This document shows, one piece after another, positions 16,565-23,745 of a DNA stretch of 64,000 nucleotides. A model generated the notes under the pieces. It made no database searches. It saw nothing but the letters and a program-made list of their open reading frames with translations, and had not been told where the DNA came from. The translations under genes were made by a program, and so were the position numbers. Each line of letters begins with the position of its first letter. Within the stretch, counting starts at the first letter, position 1. The DNA is from an uncultured Modestobacter sp. (GTDB lineage: Bacteria > Actinomycetota > Actinomycetes > Mycobacteriales > Geodermatophilaceae). The DNA lies in the NCBI RefSeq assembly GCF_947486615.1, contig NZ_CANKUD010000012.1, positions 62,001-126,000 on the forward strand. The letters run 5' to 3'.

Positions 16565-17587
16565 GTGTCCCTGCTCGGAGCTCAGCCCACACGCTCGTCG
16601 CAGCGTGCCCGGGCTGACGGCGGCGGGCCGGCTCTCCGGACGGGCGCGAGCGACGGCCACGGCCACACCGCCGTCGTGGTGCGGTCGACCGACGAGCTGC
16701 TCGCCGTCGCCGTCCCCTACCTGGAGGACGGGCTGCGGGCCGGGGACCTGGCCGTGGTGTCCTGCGATCCGCAGACCACCGACCTGCTGCGCGCCGAGCT
16801 CCGCGGCGCCGGGGACGCGCTGGTCAGCGACCCCCGCGTCTCGATGCGGGGCGTCCGTGCCCCGGACGCCTTCGGTGCCACCCGCACCCTCCTCGAGCAG
16901 GCCGGCCGGACACGGACCGGCCGGATGCGGCTGTTCGGTCAGCCGCTCGTCGGCGGTGCACCCCGCGAGTGGCGGGAGGCCGCCCGGTACGAGGCCGCGG
17001 CGAACGTGGTGATCGCCGGCATGCCCCTCGATGCGCTGTGCTGCTACGACGCCTCCACGATCCCGGACGACGTGATCGAGACCGTGCGCAGGACCCATCC
17101 GCAGCTGCTCCGGGGCGGGGTGGTCACGCCGAACCTGGAGTACCAGCGCCCGGCGCACTTCCTGCGGCAGCTGCCCCTGCCCCGGGAGGCGATGGAGGCC
17201 GGCCCGCCGGTCTACGCCCTCGACGCCGCCACCACCCTGGCCGACCTGCGACACCAGCTGGCCGCGGTGCTCGCCGCCCAGGTTCCCGACCGTGACCAGC
17301 GGGAGGACCTGCACCTGGCGGTCGCCGAGATCGCCGCCAACGCCTTCCGGCACGGCACACCCCCGGTGTCGGCACGGGTCTGGGCCTCGGCCGACCGGGT
17401 GGTCTGCACGATCACCGACCGCGGTCGGGGGCTCATCGACCCGCTGGCCGGTTTCCGGCCGGCGCACGGCGACGACCTCTCCCGCGGCGGGATGGGCCTG
17501 TGGCTGGCCCGCAAGCTGTGGGACCACGTCGACCTGCTGCACGACGTGCAGGGCTTCACCGTCCGGCTGAGCTCGCCCCTGCACTGA
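16565..17587 (+). CDS. MEDS-domain anti-sigma / sensor kinase (HATPase_c_2)
   Basis: 340 residues from GTG 16565. The N-terminal 200 residues resemble the MEDS (DcmR-like) sensory domain: HGHTAVVVRSTDELLAVAVPYLEDGL, AGDLAVVSCDP and the CCYD segment. The C-terminal 120 residues form an RsbW-type histidine-kinase ATPase: N box LAVAEIAANAFRHG, G1 ITDRGRGLIDP and G2 GGMGLWLARKLWD. There is no phospho-acceptor histidine domain. Proteins of this kind phosphorylate STAS anti-anti-sigma proteins or bind sigma factors directly, controlling general stress sigma activity. A STAS protein is encoded at 20600-21013. Confidence 0.82.
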   Translation: MSLLGAQPTRSSQRARADGGGPALRTGASDGHGHTAVVVRSTDELLAVAVPYLEDGLRAGDLAVVSCDPQTTDLLRAELRGAGDALVSDPRVSMRGVRAPDAFGATRTLLEQAGRTRTGRMRLFGQPLVGGAPREWREAARYEAAANVVIAGMPLDALCCYDASTIPDDVIETVRRTHPQLLRGGVVTPNLEYQRPAHFLRQLPLPREAMEAGPPVYALDAATTLADLRHQLAAVLAAQVPDRDQREDLHLAVAEIAANAFRHGTPPVSARVWASADRVVCTITDRGRGLIDPLAGFRPAHGDDLSRGGMGLWLARKLWDHVDLLHDVQGFTVRLSSPLH

Positions 17588-17654
17588 GCGCCCCGCTCAC
17601 CCGGAAAGGGCACGGCGCCGACCCGGAACGGTCTCTCAGACCTAAGGTGTCGGT

Positions 17655-18521
17655 GTGATCGTGGTGACGGCGGCCGGAGGGCAGACGGGAGCGGCCGTCG
17701 TCCGGGCGCTGCGGGCGCGCGGCGAGCAGGTCCGGGCCGTGGTCTCCCGGCGGGGCCCCCGCCCGGAGCTGACCGAGCTCGGCGCCGAGGTGGTCGTGGC
17801 CGAGCTGACCCAGCCGATGGCCTGGTCGAAGGTCTTCGCCGGGGCCGACGCGATGTACCTGATCTGGCCCAACTTCGACCCCGACGAGGCCGAGGGCGCA
17901 CCCGCCCTGTTTGCCGAGGCCCGCCGGGCCGGGCTGCCGCGGCTGGTCTACCACTCCGTGCTGCGCCCGCAGCTGCGGGTGATGCCGCACCACGCCGCGA
18001 AGGACCAGGCCGAGGAGGCGCTGGACGCCAGCGGTCTGCGGTCCTGGCGGGTGCTGCAGCCCTGCTCCTACGCCGAGAACGTGGACACCCAGCTGGAGGC
18101 CGTGCACGCCAGCGGCGTGCTGCGCAGCTTCTGGGGCCTGCGGACGGCGCAGTCGCTGGTCGACCTGCGCGACGTCGCCGAGGCCGCCGCGGTGCTGCTG
18201 ACCGAGGACGGGCTGGACGGCGGCACCTTCGAGGCCGCCGGGCCCGAGGCGCTCACCGCCCCGGAGATAGCCGAGCGCATCGCCGCCCGGCTGGGCGAGC
18301 CGGTGGAGGCCGACGACGTCATCCCCGGTGGGGAGGTGCCGACGTCCTTCGCCGGCCGGTGCCGGCGCACCATGTTCGACCACTACCGCGCGCACGGGTT
18401 CACCGGCAGCCCGCGGGTGCTGACCGACCTGCTCGGCCGGCCGCCCCGCACGTTCGCCGAGCACCTGGCCGACCTCGACCTCGGCCACCTCGGTCTGGCC
18501 GGCCCCGGGACGCCGGCGTGA
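17655..18521 (+). CDS. NmrA-like NAD(P)-binding protein
   Basis: 288 residues from GTG 17655. The Rossmann turn TAAGGQTGAAVVRALRARGE near the N-terminus is the GGxTG form of atypical SDRs in the NmrA/HSCARG group. The usual SDR catalytic YxxxK is absent, as in that group. Members act either as redox sensors or as reductases such as quinone or azo reductases. The last bases overlap the GTG of a MarR gene (GTGA), so the two are co-translated and the regulator probably responds to the compound handled by this protein. Confidence 0.8.
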   Translation: MIVVTAAGGQTGAAVVRALRARGEQVRAVVSRRGPRPELTELGAEVVVAELTQPMAWSKVFAGADAMYLIWPNFDPDEAEGAPALFAEARRAGLPRLVYHSVLRPQLRVMPHHAAKDQAEEALDASGLRSWRVLQPCSYAENVDTQLEAVHASGVLRSFWGLRTAQSLVDLRDVAEAAAVLLTEDGLDGGTFEAAGPEALTAPEIAERIAARLGEPVEADDVIPGGEVPTSFAGRCRRTMFDHYRAHGFTGSPRVLTDLLGRPPRTFAEHLADLDLGHLGLAGPGTPA

Positions 18522-19054
18522 GCGAGCAGCTGGTGTCCACCGGCGACGCGATGGACGTGATCCTCGCCCAGTGGGCCCAGGAGCGGCCGGACCTGGACTG
18601 CTCGCCGATGGGCGTGATCGGGCGGGTCAGCCAACTGCAGCGTGAGGTCTTCCTCGCCCAGCGGGCCACCTTCGCTCGGCACGGGCTCGACGCGCCGTCC
18701 TTCGACGTCCTCGCCGCGCTGCGCCGGGCCGGCGCCCCCTACCAGCTGACGCCCACCGCGCTGATGCGCACCGCGCTGGTCACCTCCGGGGCGATCACCC
18801 AGCGGCTGGACCGGCTGGAGGAGAAGGGCCTGATCACCCGCGGGCGCAGCGACGCCGACGGGCGGGCCGTCGTGGTCACCCTCACCGACGCCGGCCGGAC
18901 GGCGCTGGACGCCGCGCTGCCCGATCACCTGGAGACCGAGCACGGCATGCTGGCCGGGCTGTCGGCGGAGGAGCAGGAGCAGCTGGCCGGGCTGCTGCGC
19001 CGCTGGCTGATCTCGCTGGGCCGGGTGCCCGGCGGCACCCCCGACCCCAGCTGA
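18518..19054 (+). CDS. MarR-family transcriptional regulator
   Basis: 178 residues from GTG 18518. A winged helix is evident: FDVLAALRRAGAPYQLTPTALMRTALVTSGAITQRLDRLEEKGLITRGRSDADGR, with the DGRAVVV wing and C-terminal dimerisation helices (LAGLLRRWL). The N-terminal extension (about 30 residues, VILAQWAQERPDLD) with SPMGVIGR is the form seen in a MarR subgroup common in actinobacteria. It is co-translated with the NmrA-like oxidoreductase and is likely a repressor released by an aromatic or oxidising ligand. The operator is probably in 17588-17654, where no clear palindrome was found. Confidence 0.88.
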   Translation: MSEQLVSTGDAMDVILAQWAQERPDLDCSPMGVIGRVSQLQREVFLAQRATFARHGLDAPSFDVLAALRRAGAPYQLTPTALMRTALVTSGAITQRLDRLEEKGLITRGRSDADGRAVVVTLTDAGRTALDAALPDHLETEHGMLAGLSAEEQEQLAGLLRRWLISLGRVPGGTPDPS

Positions 19055-19073
19055 GCCGCGCGGCGCCGGGGCG

Positions 19074-19526
19074 TCACGGCACCGGGCGGCGGGCCTCCCT
19101 GACCCAGCGGGCGCCCGGCCCCTCGCTCCGTGCCCCGTCGCCGGGGTTGTAGAGGGCACACCGGCGCAGGGACAGGCAGCCGCAGCCGATGCAGCCGTTG
19201 AGGTCGTCGCGGAGTCGCTCCAGTTCGGCGATCCGGGCCTCGACCCGGGGCCGCCAGTCGCGGGAGAGCCGGGTCCAGTCCGCCCGGGTGGGGGTGCGGC
19301 CTTCGGGCAGCCCGGCCAGCGATGCGGCGATCTCCTCCAGCGACAACCCGACCCGCTGCGCGGCGGCGACGAAGGCCAGCCGGCGCAGCACCGAGCGCGG
19401 GTAGCGACGTCGGTTCCCACCGTCGCGGACGCTGCTGAGCAGTCCCCGCTCCTCGTAGTAGCGCACCGTCGGGACGGAGACGCCGGCCCGCACGGCGACG
19501 TCCCCGATGCCCATGAGCTCGTCCAC
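19074..19526 (-). CDS. soxR: Redox-sensitive transcriptional activator SoxR
   Basis: 150 residues from GTG 19526 (VDELMGIGDVAVRAGVS). The longest frame would start inside the SoxR box. The MerR-type winged helix is followed by the diagnostic cluster CIGCGCLSLRRC (CX2CXCX5C, Cys112, 115, 117 and 123 in this numbering), which holds the [2Fe-2S] centre. Oxidation of the cluster by redox-cycling compounds switches SoxR from inert to activating. In actinomycetes, SoxR typically controls a few enzymes acting on quinones or pigments rather than a superoxide regulon. Two perfect SoxR boxes lie between this gene and the divergent questin-oxidase-like gene, which is the obvious target. Confidence 0.93.
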   Translation of the reverse strand: MDELMGIGDVAVRAGVSVPTVRYYEERGLLSSVRDGGNRRRYPRSVLRRLAFVAAAQRVGLSLEEIAASLAGLPEGRTPTRADWTRLSRDWRPRVEARIAELERLRDDLNGCIGCGCLSLRRCALYNPGDGARSEGPGARWVREARRPVP

Positions 19527-19542
19527 GCCGGGAGTGTCGCAG

Positions 19543-19574
19543 CTCAAGAGGGCTTGAGCTCAAGGTGACTTGAG
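19543..19574. promoter_or_regulatory. Two tandem SoxR boxes
   Basis: CTCAAG-AGGG-CTTGAG (19543-19558) and CTCAAG-GTGA-CTTGAG (19559-19574) abut directly. Each matches the SoxR operator form CCTCAAGttaaCTTGAGG in both half-sites. They sit upstream of soxR (GTG 19526, minus) and of the gene starting at 19591 (plus), so SoxR probably controls both. Confidence 0.88.
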
Positions 19575-19590
19575 CTGGTGAGCTGTCCGC

Positions 19591-20592
19591 ATGAGCGCAG
19601 AACTGGACGAGGTGTACGAGCGGATGCGCACCACGGGCCCGGAGTTCGACGGCTGGCTGTCCAACCACGGCCCGATGGCGGCCGACGCCCTGCTGCGGCT
19701 GGGTGCGGGTGGTCGGGTGCACGCCTGGCTGGACGGCTACGCTGACCGGCTCGAGGAGGCCCCGCGGCCGCGCTGGCCGATCCCACCCGACCAGTGGCGG
19801 GAGGTGCTGGGTGACCCGAGCCGGCTCGGCGACTGGCTGTCCCTGTTCGACCGGGAGCTCGCCGAGCGGCCCTGGGTGGACGTGCTGGTCACCTGGTGGC
19901 CCCGGCTGCTGCCCGGCTCGCTCGCCTCGGCCACCCACGGGTTGATCCGCACCGGTCATGCGGTGCGCGCGCTGCGGGAGGAGGGGACCGCCCCGCGGCG
20001 GGCCGAGCTGGCGCAGGCGCTCGGCTACTGGGCGGCCCGCTGGCTGCCCGCCCCCGGCCGCACCCGGCCGGACGGCGACCGCCCCGCGGCGGGGGCGCTG
20101 GACGGGGTGCCGGTCCTGGCCGGGCCGGGTGGCTTCCGGACCCGGCTGGCGAGGGTGGGGGAGGAGCCGGGGTGGGCACCCGCCGTCCGGGCCGCGGCCG
20201 CGCCGGACGACGTCCCGGCCGGGCTGGACGCGCTGGTGGACGCGGCCGTGCAGCGGTACGGCCGCTGGACCCCCGGCAGCCCGGTGATGCTGGTGCACGC
20301 GGCGACCGCACCCCGGGCCGCGGCACTGGTGCTGCCCTCGCTGCCCCGGGAGCTGTGGGCGGGCACCTACCGGGCCGCCTGGGTCACCGCCGCCGCGATC
20401 ACCGCTGCCTACCGCAGTCCGCAGCCGCTGCCGGACCCGCCGGCCGGGCTGTCGGTGGACGAGCTGGTCGACCGGGCGGCCGGCCATGGTGACGAGCACG
20501 TGCTGAAGTTCGCCGAGGTGGCCGTGGAGGCCGCCGGTCGGGGTGTGCCGACCGCCGTCGGGTCGGGGCTGCGGGCCGTCGCGCTGGTCTGA
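19591..20592 (+). CDS. Questin oxidase-like protein (DUF4243)
   Basis: 333 residues. The segment THGLIRTGHAVRALREEG and the helical layout match the questin oxidase/AflY family, Baeyer-Villiger-type enzymes that cleave anthraquinone rings in fungal polyketide pathways. Bacterial homologues are uncharacterised. No cofactor motif (no GxGxxG) is visible, which is normal for this family. The gene begins 16 bases after two SoxR boxes, so expression is expected to be induced by redox-cycling quinones or phenazines. That regulation fits a role in destroying a quinone-like substrate. Family assignment is moderate; the role is inference from control and family. Confidence 0.72.
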   Translation: MSAELDEVYERMRTTGPEFDGWLSNHGPMAADALLRLGAGGRVHAWLDGYADRLEEAPRPRWPIPPDQWREVLGDPSRLGDWLSLFDRELAERPWVDVLVTWWPRLLPGSLASATHGLIRTGHAVRALREEGTAPRRAELAQALGYWAARWLPAPGRTRPDGDRPAAGALDGVPVLAGPGGFRTRLARVGEEPGWAPAVRAAAAPDDVPAGLDALVDAAVQRYGRWTPGSPVMLVHAATAPRAAALVLPSLPRELWAGTYRAAWVTAAAITAAYRSPQPLPDPPAGLSVDELVDRAAGHGDEHVLKFAEVAVEAAGRGVPTAVGSGLRAVALV

Positions 20593-20599
20593 GCGGGGC

Positions 20600-21013
20600 T
20601 CAGCGGTGCTCGACGCCGGGGTGCATGCCCTCGTGCACGTCCTCCGGGTGGCCCTCGCGGCGGTCGACGATGGTGAACCGGCGCCACAGGCCCGACAGCT
20701 GCAGCGGTCTGGCCACCGCGTCGCTCTGCACCGTCAGGGTCAGCTCGATGCCGCGGGGCTCGGCCATCTTCTGCAGCTGCACCAGGGCCGACATGCCGGC
20801 GGAGTTCATGAAGGTGACGCCGCAGGCGTCCAGGCCGACCCGGTGCAGCTGCGGGGTGCCGAGCATCAGGTCGGTCATCACGCGCACCAGCGGGCGGCGG
20901 GCGTCCTCGGTCAGTTCGCCGACCAGCGTGATCTCCGCGGACGTGTCGTCCTGGGCGGTGACCGTGACCTCGGCGCTGTGATCGGGTTCGGCGGTGTGCT
21001 CTGACTCGGCCAT
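20600..21013 (-). CDS. STAS-domain anti-sigma factor antagonist
   Basis: 137 residues from ATG 21013. The STAS fold is visible (AEITLVGELTEDARRPLVRVMTDLM, VGLDACGVTFMNSAGMSALVQL), and the serine of FMNSAGMS is at the position phosphorylated by RsbW-type kinases in SpoIIAA/RsbV proteins. An unphosphorylated partner would free a sigma factor from its anti-sigma kinase. The acidic N-terminal tail of about 15 residues and the His-rich C-terminus are extra. A possible kinase partner is encoded at 16565-17587. The gene converges with the questin-oxidase-like gene, 7 bases apart. Confidence 0.85.
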   Translation of the reverse strand: MAESEHTAEPDHSAEVTVTAQDDTSAEITLVGELTEDARRPLVRVMTDLMLGTPQLHRVGLDACGVTFMNSAGMSALVQLQKMAEPRGIELTLTVQSDAVARPLQLSGLWRRFTIVDRREGHPEDVHEGMHPGVEHR

Positions 21014-21122
21014 GCCGGTGACCTTCCCGGATGTGGGCCGCTTCACTCCTGGGTGCACCGCCGGGGAGATGGTTGCCTCGGCATACTGTTGACCTCTCAA
21101 CCAGTGCGTCCGAGGAGCTCCC

Positions 21123-21713
21123 GTGTCCCAGCCCCTGCTGCAGGTCGTCGTCGGCAGCACCCGCCCCGGTCGCAAGGGCCTCGCCGTCGCCCGGTGGGTG
21201 GCCCAGCTGGCCGACGTCCACGGCGGCTTCGACGTGGAGCTGGTCGACCTGGCCGAGGTCGGGCTGCCGGTGTTCGACGAGCCGGACCACCCGCGGCTGC
21301 AGCGTTACGCCCACCAGCACACCCGTGACTGGAGCGCGATCGTCGGCCGCGCCGACGCGTTCGTGTTCGTCACCCCGGAGTACAACCACTCGTTCCCGGC
21401 GTCGCTGAAGAACGCCCTGGACTTCCTCAGCGTCGAGTGGGCCGACAAGGCCGCCGGCCTGGTCTCCTACGGCGGCGTCTCGGCGGGCCTGCGGGCGGCG
21501 ACCGCGCTCAAGCCGGTGCTCACGGCCCTGCGGATGGTCCCGGTGGTCGAGGCGGCGACCATCCCGTTCTTCCAGCAGTTCCTCACCGCGGACGGCGACT
21601 TCGTGCCCAACGACCAGCTGGCCGCCGGCGGCAACGCGATGCTCGACGAGCTGCTGCGGATCACCACCGCGCTGCGGCCGCTGCGCGAGACGGTCGAGGA
21701 GCCGGCCGCGTAG
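21123..21713 (+). CDS. NADPH-dependent FMN reductase family protein
   Basis: 196 residues from GTG 21123, preceded by GAGGAG. Flavodoxin-like fold with the FMN phosphate loop VVGSTRPGRKG and the isoalloxazine-contacting TPEYNHSFPASLKNALDF, both diagnostic of NADPH:FMN or quinone/chromate reductases. The protein would reduce FMN, quinones or azo compounds with NADPH. It is monocistronic, divergent from the STAS gene with a 109-base gap. No specific substrate can be assigned. Confidence 0.9.
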   Translation: MSQPLLQVVVGSTRPGRKGLAVARWVAQLADVHGGFDVELVDLAEVGLPVFDEPDHPRLQRYAHQHTRDWSAIVGRADAFVFVTPEYNHSFPASLKNALDFLSVEWADKAAGLVSYGGVSAGLRAATALKPVLTALRMVPVVEAATIPFFQQFLTADGDFVPNDQLAAGGNAMLDELLRITTALRPLRETVEEPAA

Positions 21714-21722
21714 CCCGCGGCC

Positions 21723-22250
21723 TCAGCTCCGGTCGAGCAGCAGCAGGCTGAGCGCGGCGAGCGACGGGCCGTCGGTGAACCGGCCGTCGGCCACCATCGC
21801 CCGCAGCTCGGCCTCGGTCACGAACGCGCTGACCATGTCCGCCTCGGAGGCCTCCCGGGCGGTGGGGCCGACGGTCAGGTCGGTGGCCAGCCACACGTCG
21901 AACTCCTGGGTGGCCAGCCCCGGGGCGAGGTCCAGGTGCCCGAGGTGGCGCAGCGAGCCGGCCCGCAGCCCGGTCTCCTCGGCGAGCTCGGCGCGGGCCA
22001 GCTCCTCCGCCGACCCGCCGGCGCCGGTCGGCCAGGTGCCCTGCGGGAACTCCCACGAGCGGCGGCCCAGTGGGTGGCGGTACTGCTCGACCAGCCAGAA
22101 CCCGTTCCGCTCGGCCGGGATGACGAGGCCGAAGTCCGGGCGTTCCACCACCGAGTAGATGCCCGGTGACCCGTCGTCCAGCTCGATCGCGTCCTCGCGC
22201 AGCCGGATCCAGGGGTTCCGGTAGACCTCACGGGTGCTCGTCGTCCGCAT
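21723..22250 (-). CDS. NUDIX hydrolase (ADP-ribose pyrophosphatase-like)
   Basis: 175 residues from ATG 22250. The NUDIX box reads GGSAEELARAELAEETGL. The usual RE before the hydrophobic residue is AE here, but the two metal-binding glutamates EE are kept. The strand VEQYRHPLGRRSWEFPQG with its conserved EFPxG is typical of the NudF/ADP-ribose branch. It hydrolyses a nucleoside diphosphate linked to another group, probably ADP-ribose or a nucleotide sugar. It diverges from the DUF1992 gene with a 42-base gap and converges with the FMN reductase gene. Confidence 0.85.
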   Translation of the reverse strand: MRTTSTREVYRNPWIRLREDAIELDDGSPGIYSVVERPDFGLVIPAERNGFWLVEQYRHPLGRRSWEFPQGTWPTGAGGSAEELARAELAEETGLRAGSLRHLGHLDLAPGLATQEFDVWLATDLTVGPTAREASEADMVSAFVTEAELRAMVADGRFTDGPSLAALSLLLLDRS

Positions 22251-22292
22251 GGGGCAGAGACTGGCAGACGGCGCGTGCGGAGGAGGACGCCG

Positions 22293-22772
22293 ATGACCGA
22301 ACGCAAGCCCGAGGGGATGACCTTCGAGAGCTGGGTCGAGCACCAGATCGTCCAGGCCCGGGAACGCGGCGACCTGGAAGGGCTGGCCGGCGCGGGCAAG
22401 CCGCTGCCCCGGCGCGACCGGGAGAAGAGCAGCTACGAGTGGGCACTGGAGTGGGCCAAGCGGGAAGAGGCCGACGTCGCGGCGATGCTGCCCACCGGCC
22501 TGGCGCTGCGCAAGGAGCGCGAGGAGCTGCCCGCCCGGGTCGCCCGCCAGCCCACCGAGGAGCTGGCCCGCGCGGTGGTCGAGGCGCACGTGGCCCGGGT
22601 CGACCAGTACTACCGCCGCCCGGTCGACGGGCCGTGGGTGCCGGTGGGCATGCCCGACGTCGAGGAGATGGTCACCGAGTGGCGGCGCACCCGCCCGGTC
22701 GTCGTCCCCGAGGCCGCGGCGCCCGCCCCGGCACCGACCCGCCGGCGGTGGCTCCGGCGGCGGGCGGCCTGA
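22293..22772 (+). CDS. DUF1992 (DnaJC28-like) protein
   Basis: 159 residues from ATG 22293, chosen because GGAGGAGGA lies at 22279-22287. Residues 8-45 (FESWVEHQIVQARERGDLEGLAGAGKPLPRR) are the DUF1992 signature also found in the C-terminal part of eukaryotic DnaJ homologue 28. There is no J domain. The remainder is helical and charged, ending in an Ala/Pro linker and a basic RRRWLRRRAA tail. Function is unknown in bacteria. It is divergent from the NUDIX gene. Confidence 0.8.
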   Translation: MTERKPEGMTFESWVEHQIVQARERGDLEGLAGAGKPLPRRDREKSSYEWALEWAKREEADVAAMLPTGLALRKEREELPARVARQPTEELARAVVEAHVARVDQYYRRPVDGPWVPVGMPDVEEMVTEWRRTRPVVVPEAAAPAPAPTRRRWLRRRAA

Positions 22773-22775
22773 CCG

Positions 22776-22913
22776 TCAGTCCTGCTCGTCCGGCTCCTCG
22801 TCGTCTGCGTGCCGGGCCTGCAGCTCGCGGGTGGCCATGCCGCCGGTCCCGCCCTCGTCGTACTGGCCGGGGTGCAGGTTGGGGCTCTCGGTCTCGTGCT
22901 CGGGCTCGGTCAT
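22776..22913 (-). CDS. Short acidic hypothetical protein
   Basis: A 45-residue frame beginning MTEPEHETESPNLHPGQYDEGG and ending DDEEPDEQD. Composition is very acidic with no hydrophobic core, suggesting an intrinsically disordered protein. It is supported by clear start and stop codons and by filling the gap between the DUF1992 gene and the lipoprotein gene. It is too short for confident recognition and could be non-coding. Confidence 0.5.
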   Translation of the reverse strand: MTEPEHETESPNLHPGQYDEGGTGGMATRELQARHADDEEPDEQD

Positions 22914-22977
22914 CACCGACGAGCCTGCGCCGACGGGCCGGCCCCGGCCACCTGACCGGGCGGGACGCGCGGTGCGA

Positions 22978-23526
22978 TCACTCGGTCTCGGTCGGCACCG
23001 ACGTGCTGACGTCCTCCGCGGCGATGTACACGCCCCCCTGGAAGTCCAGGAACGCGTCGTCGGTCAGCTCGATGCCGAGGTCGCCCTCGGCCGTGGCCTC
23101 GTTGAACGGCTCCTCCACGGTGCCGGTCACCTGCACCACCTGGCCGGACTCCAGGCCGTTCGCCGAGTCGGCACCGACGATCAGCAGGGGCTCGACCGAG
23201 GTGTCGTCGGTGCCGGCGATGGAGAAGGCGTTCGGGCCGATCAGCTCGTTGACCGTCGCGGAGACGGTCACCTGCTGGCCCACGTACTGGTTGGACTCCT
23301 CGGAGAACGCCGTGTCGTAGAGGCCGTCGTAGCCGATCACCGGGTCGCTCTCCGTGCCGACGTCCAGGCCCGGGTCGGTCGTGGCGTCCTCCTCCTGGAT
23401 GTCGCCCGCGCTCACGCCCTCCTCCGGCCCGGCTGTGTCGTCACCGCAGGCGGTCAGGGTCAGCGGGGAGAGCGCGAGGGTCCCCGCGATGGTGAGCTTG
23501 GCGAAACGGCTGCTGTGGGTGCGCAC
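22978..23526 (-). CDS. Putative lipoprotein with OB-like domain
   Basis: 182 residues. N-terminus MRTHSSRFAKLTIAGTLALSPLTLTAC has a lipobox ending at Cys27. An acidic linker follows (about 28-62), then a beta-rich domain: YVGQQVTVSATVNELIGPNAFSI, PLLIVGADSANGLESGQVVQVTGTV. The recurring VxVxGTV pattern resembles the small OB-fold used in many extracytoplasmic proteins. The protein is likely anchored to the outer face of the membrane. Function unknown. It is monocistronic; the 219 bases upstream contain no recognised motif. Confidence 0.75.
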   Translation of the reverse strand: MRTHSSRFAKLTIAGTLALSPLTLTACGDDTAGPEEGVSAGDIQEEDATTDPGLDVGTESDPVIGYDGLYDTAFSEESNQYVGQQVTVSATVNELIGPNAFSIAGTDDTSVEPLLIVGADSANGLESGQVVQVTGTVEEPFNEATAEGDLGIELTDDAFLDFQGGVYIAAEDVSTSVPTETE

Positions 23527-23745
23527 TGTGTGTCGTCCTCTCGTGAACGCGACTCCGGTGGGCCGCGTGCTGGTTGGTCACGAGAGGAATTGCCTGATCA
23601 GGATCGGGGATGCGGGATCACGGCCAGGGTTGACCGAGACGTGACGTACCGGTACGTCCGGTCTCGGTGGGAGGTTCCGGCCGGCCGCGGGTGTCACCGG
23701 CCCGTCATCCGCGACCTGCGCGGATGACGGCCGCGCGCGAGGAGG

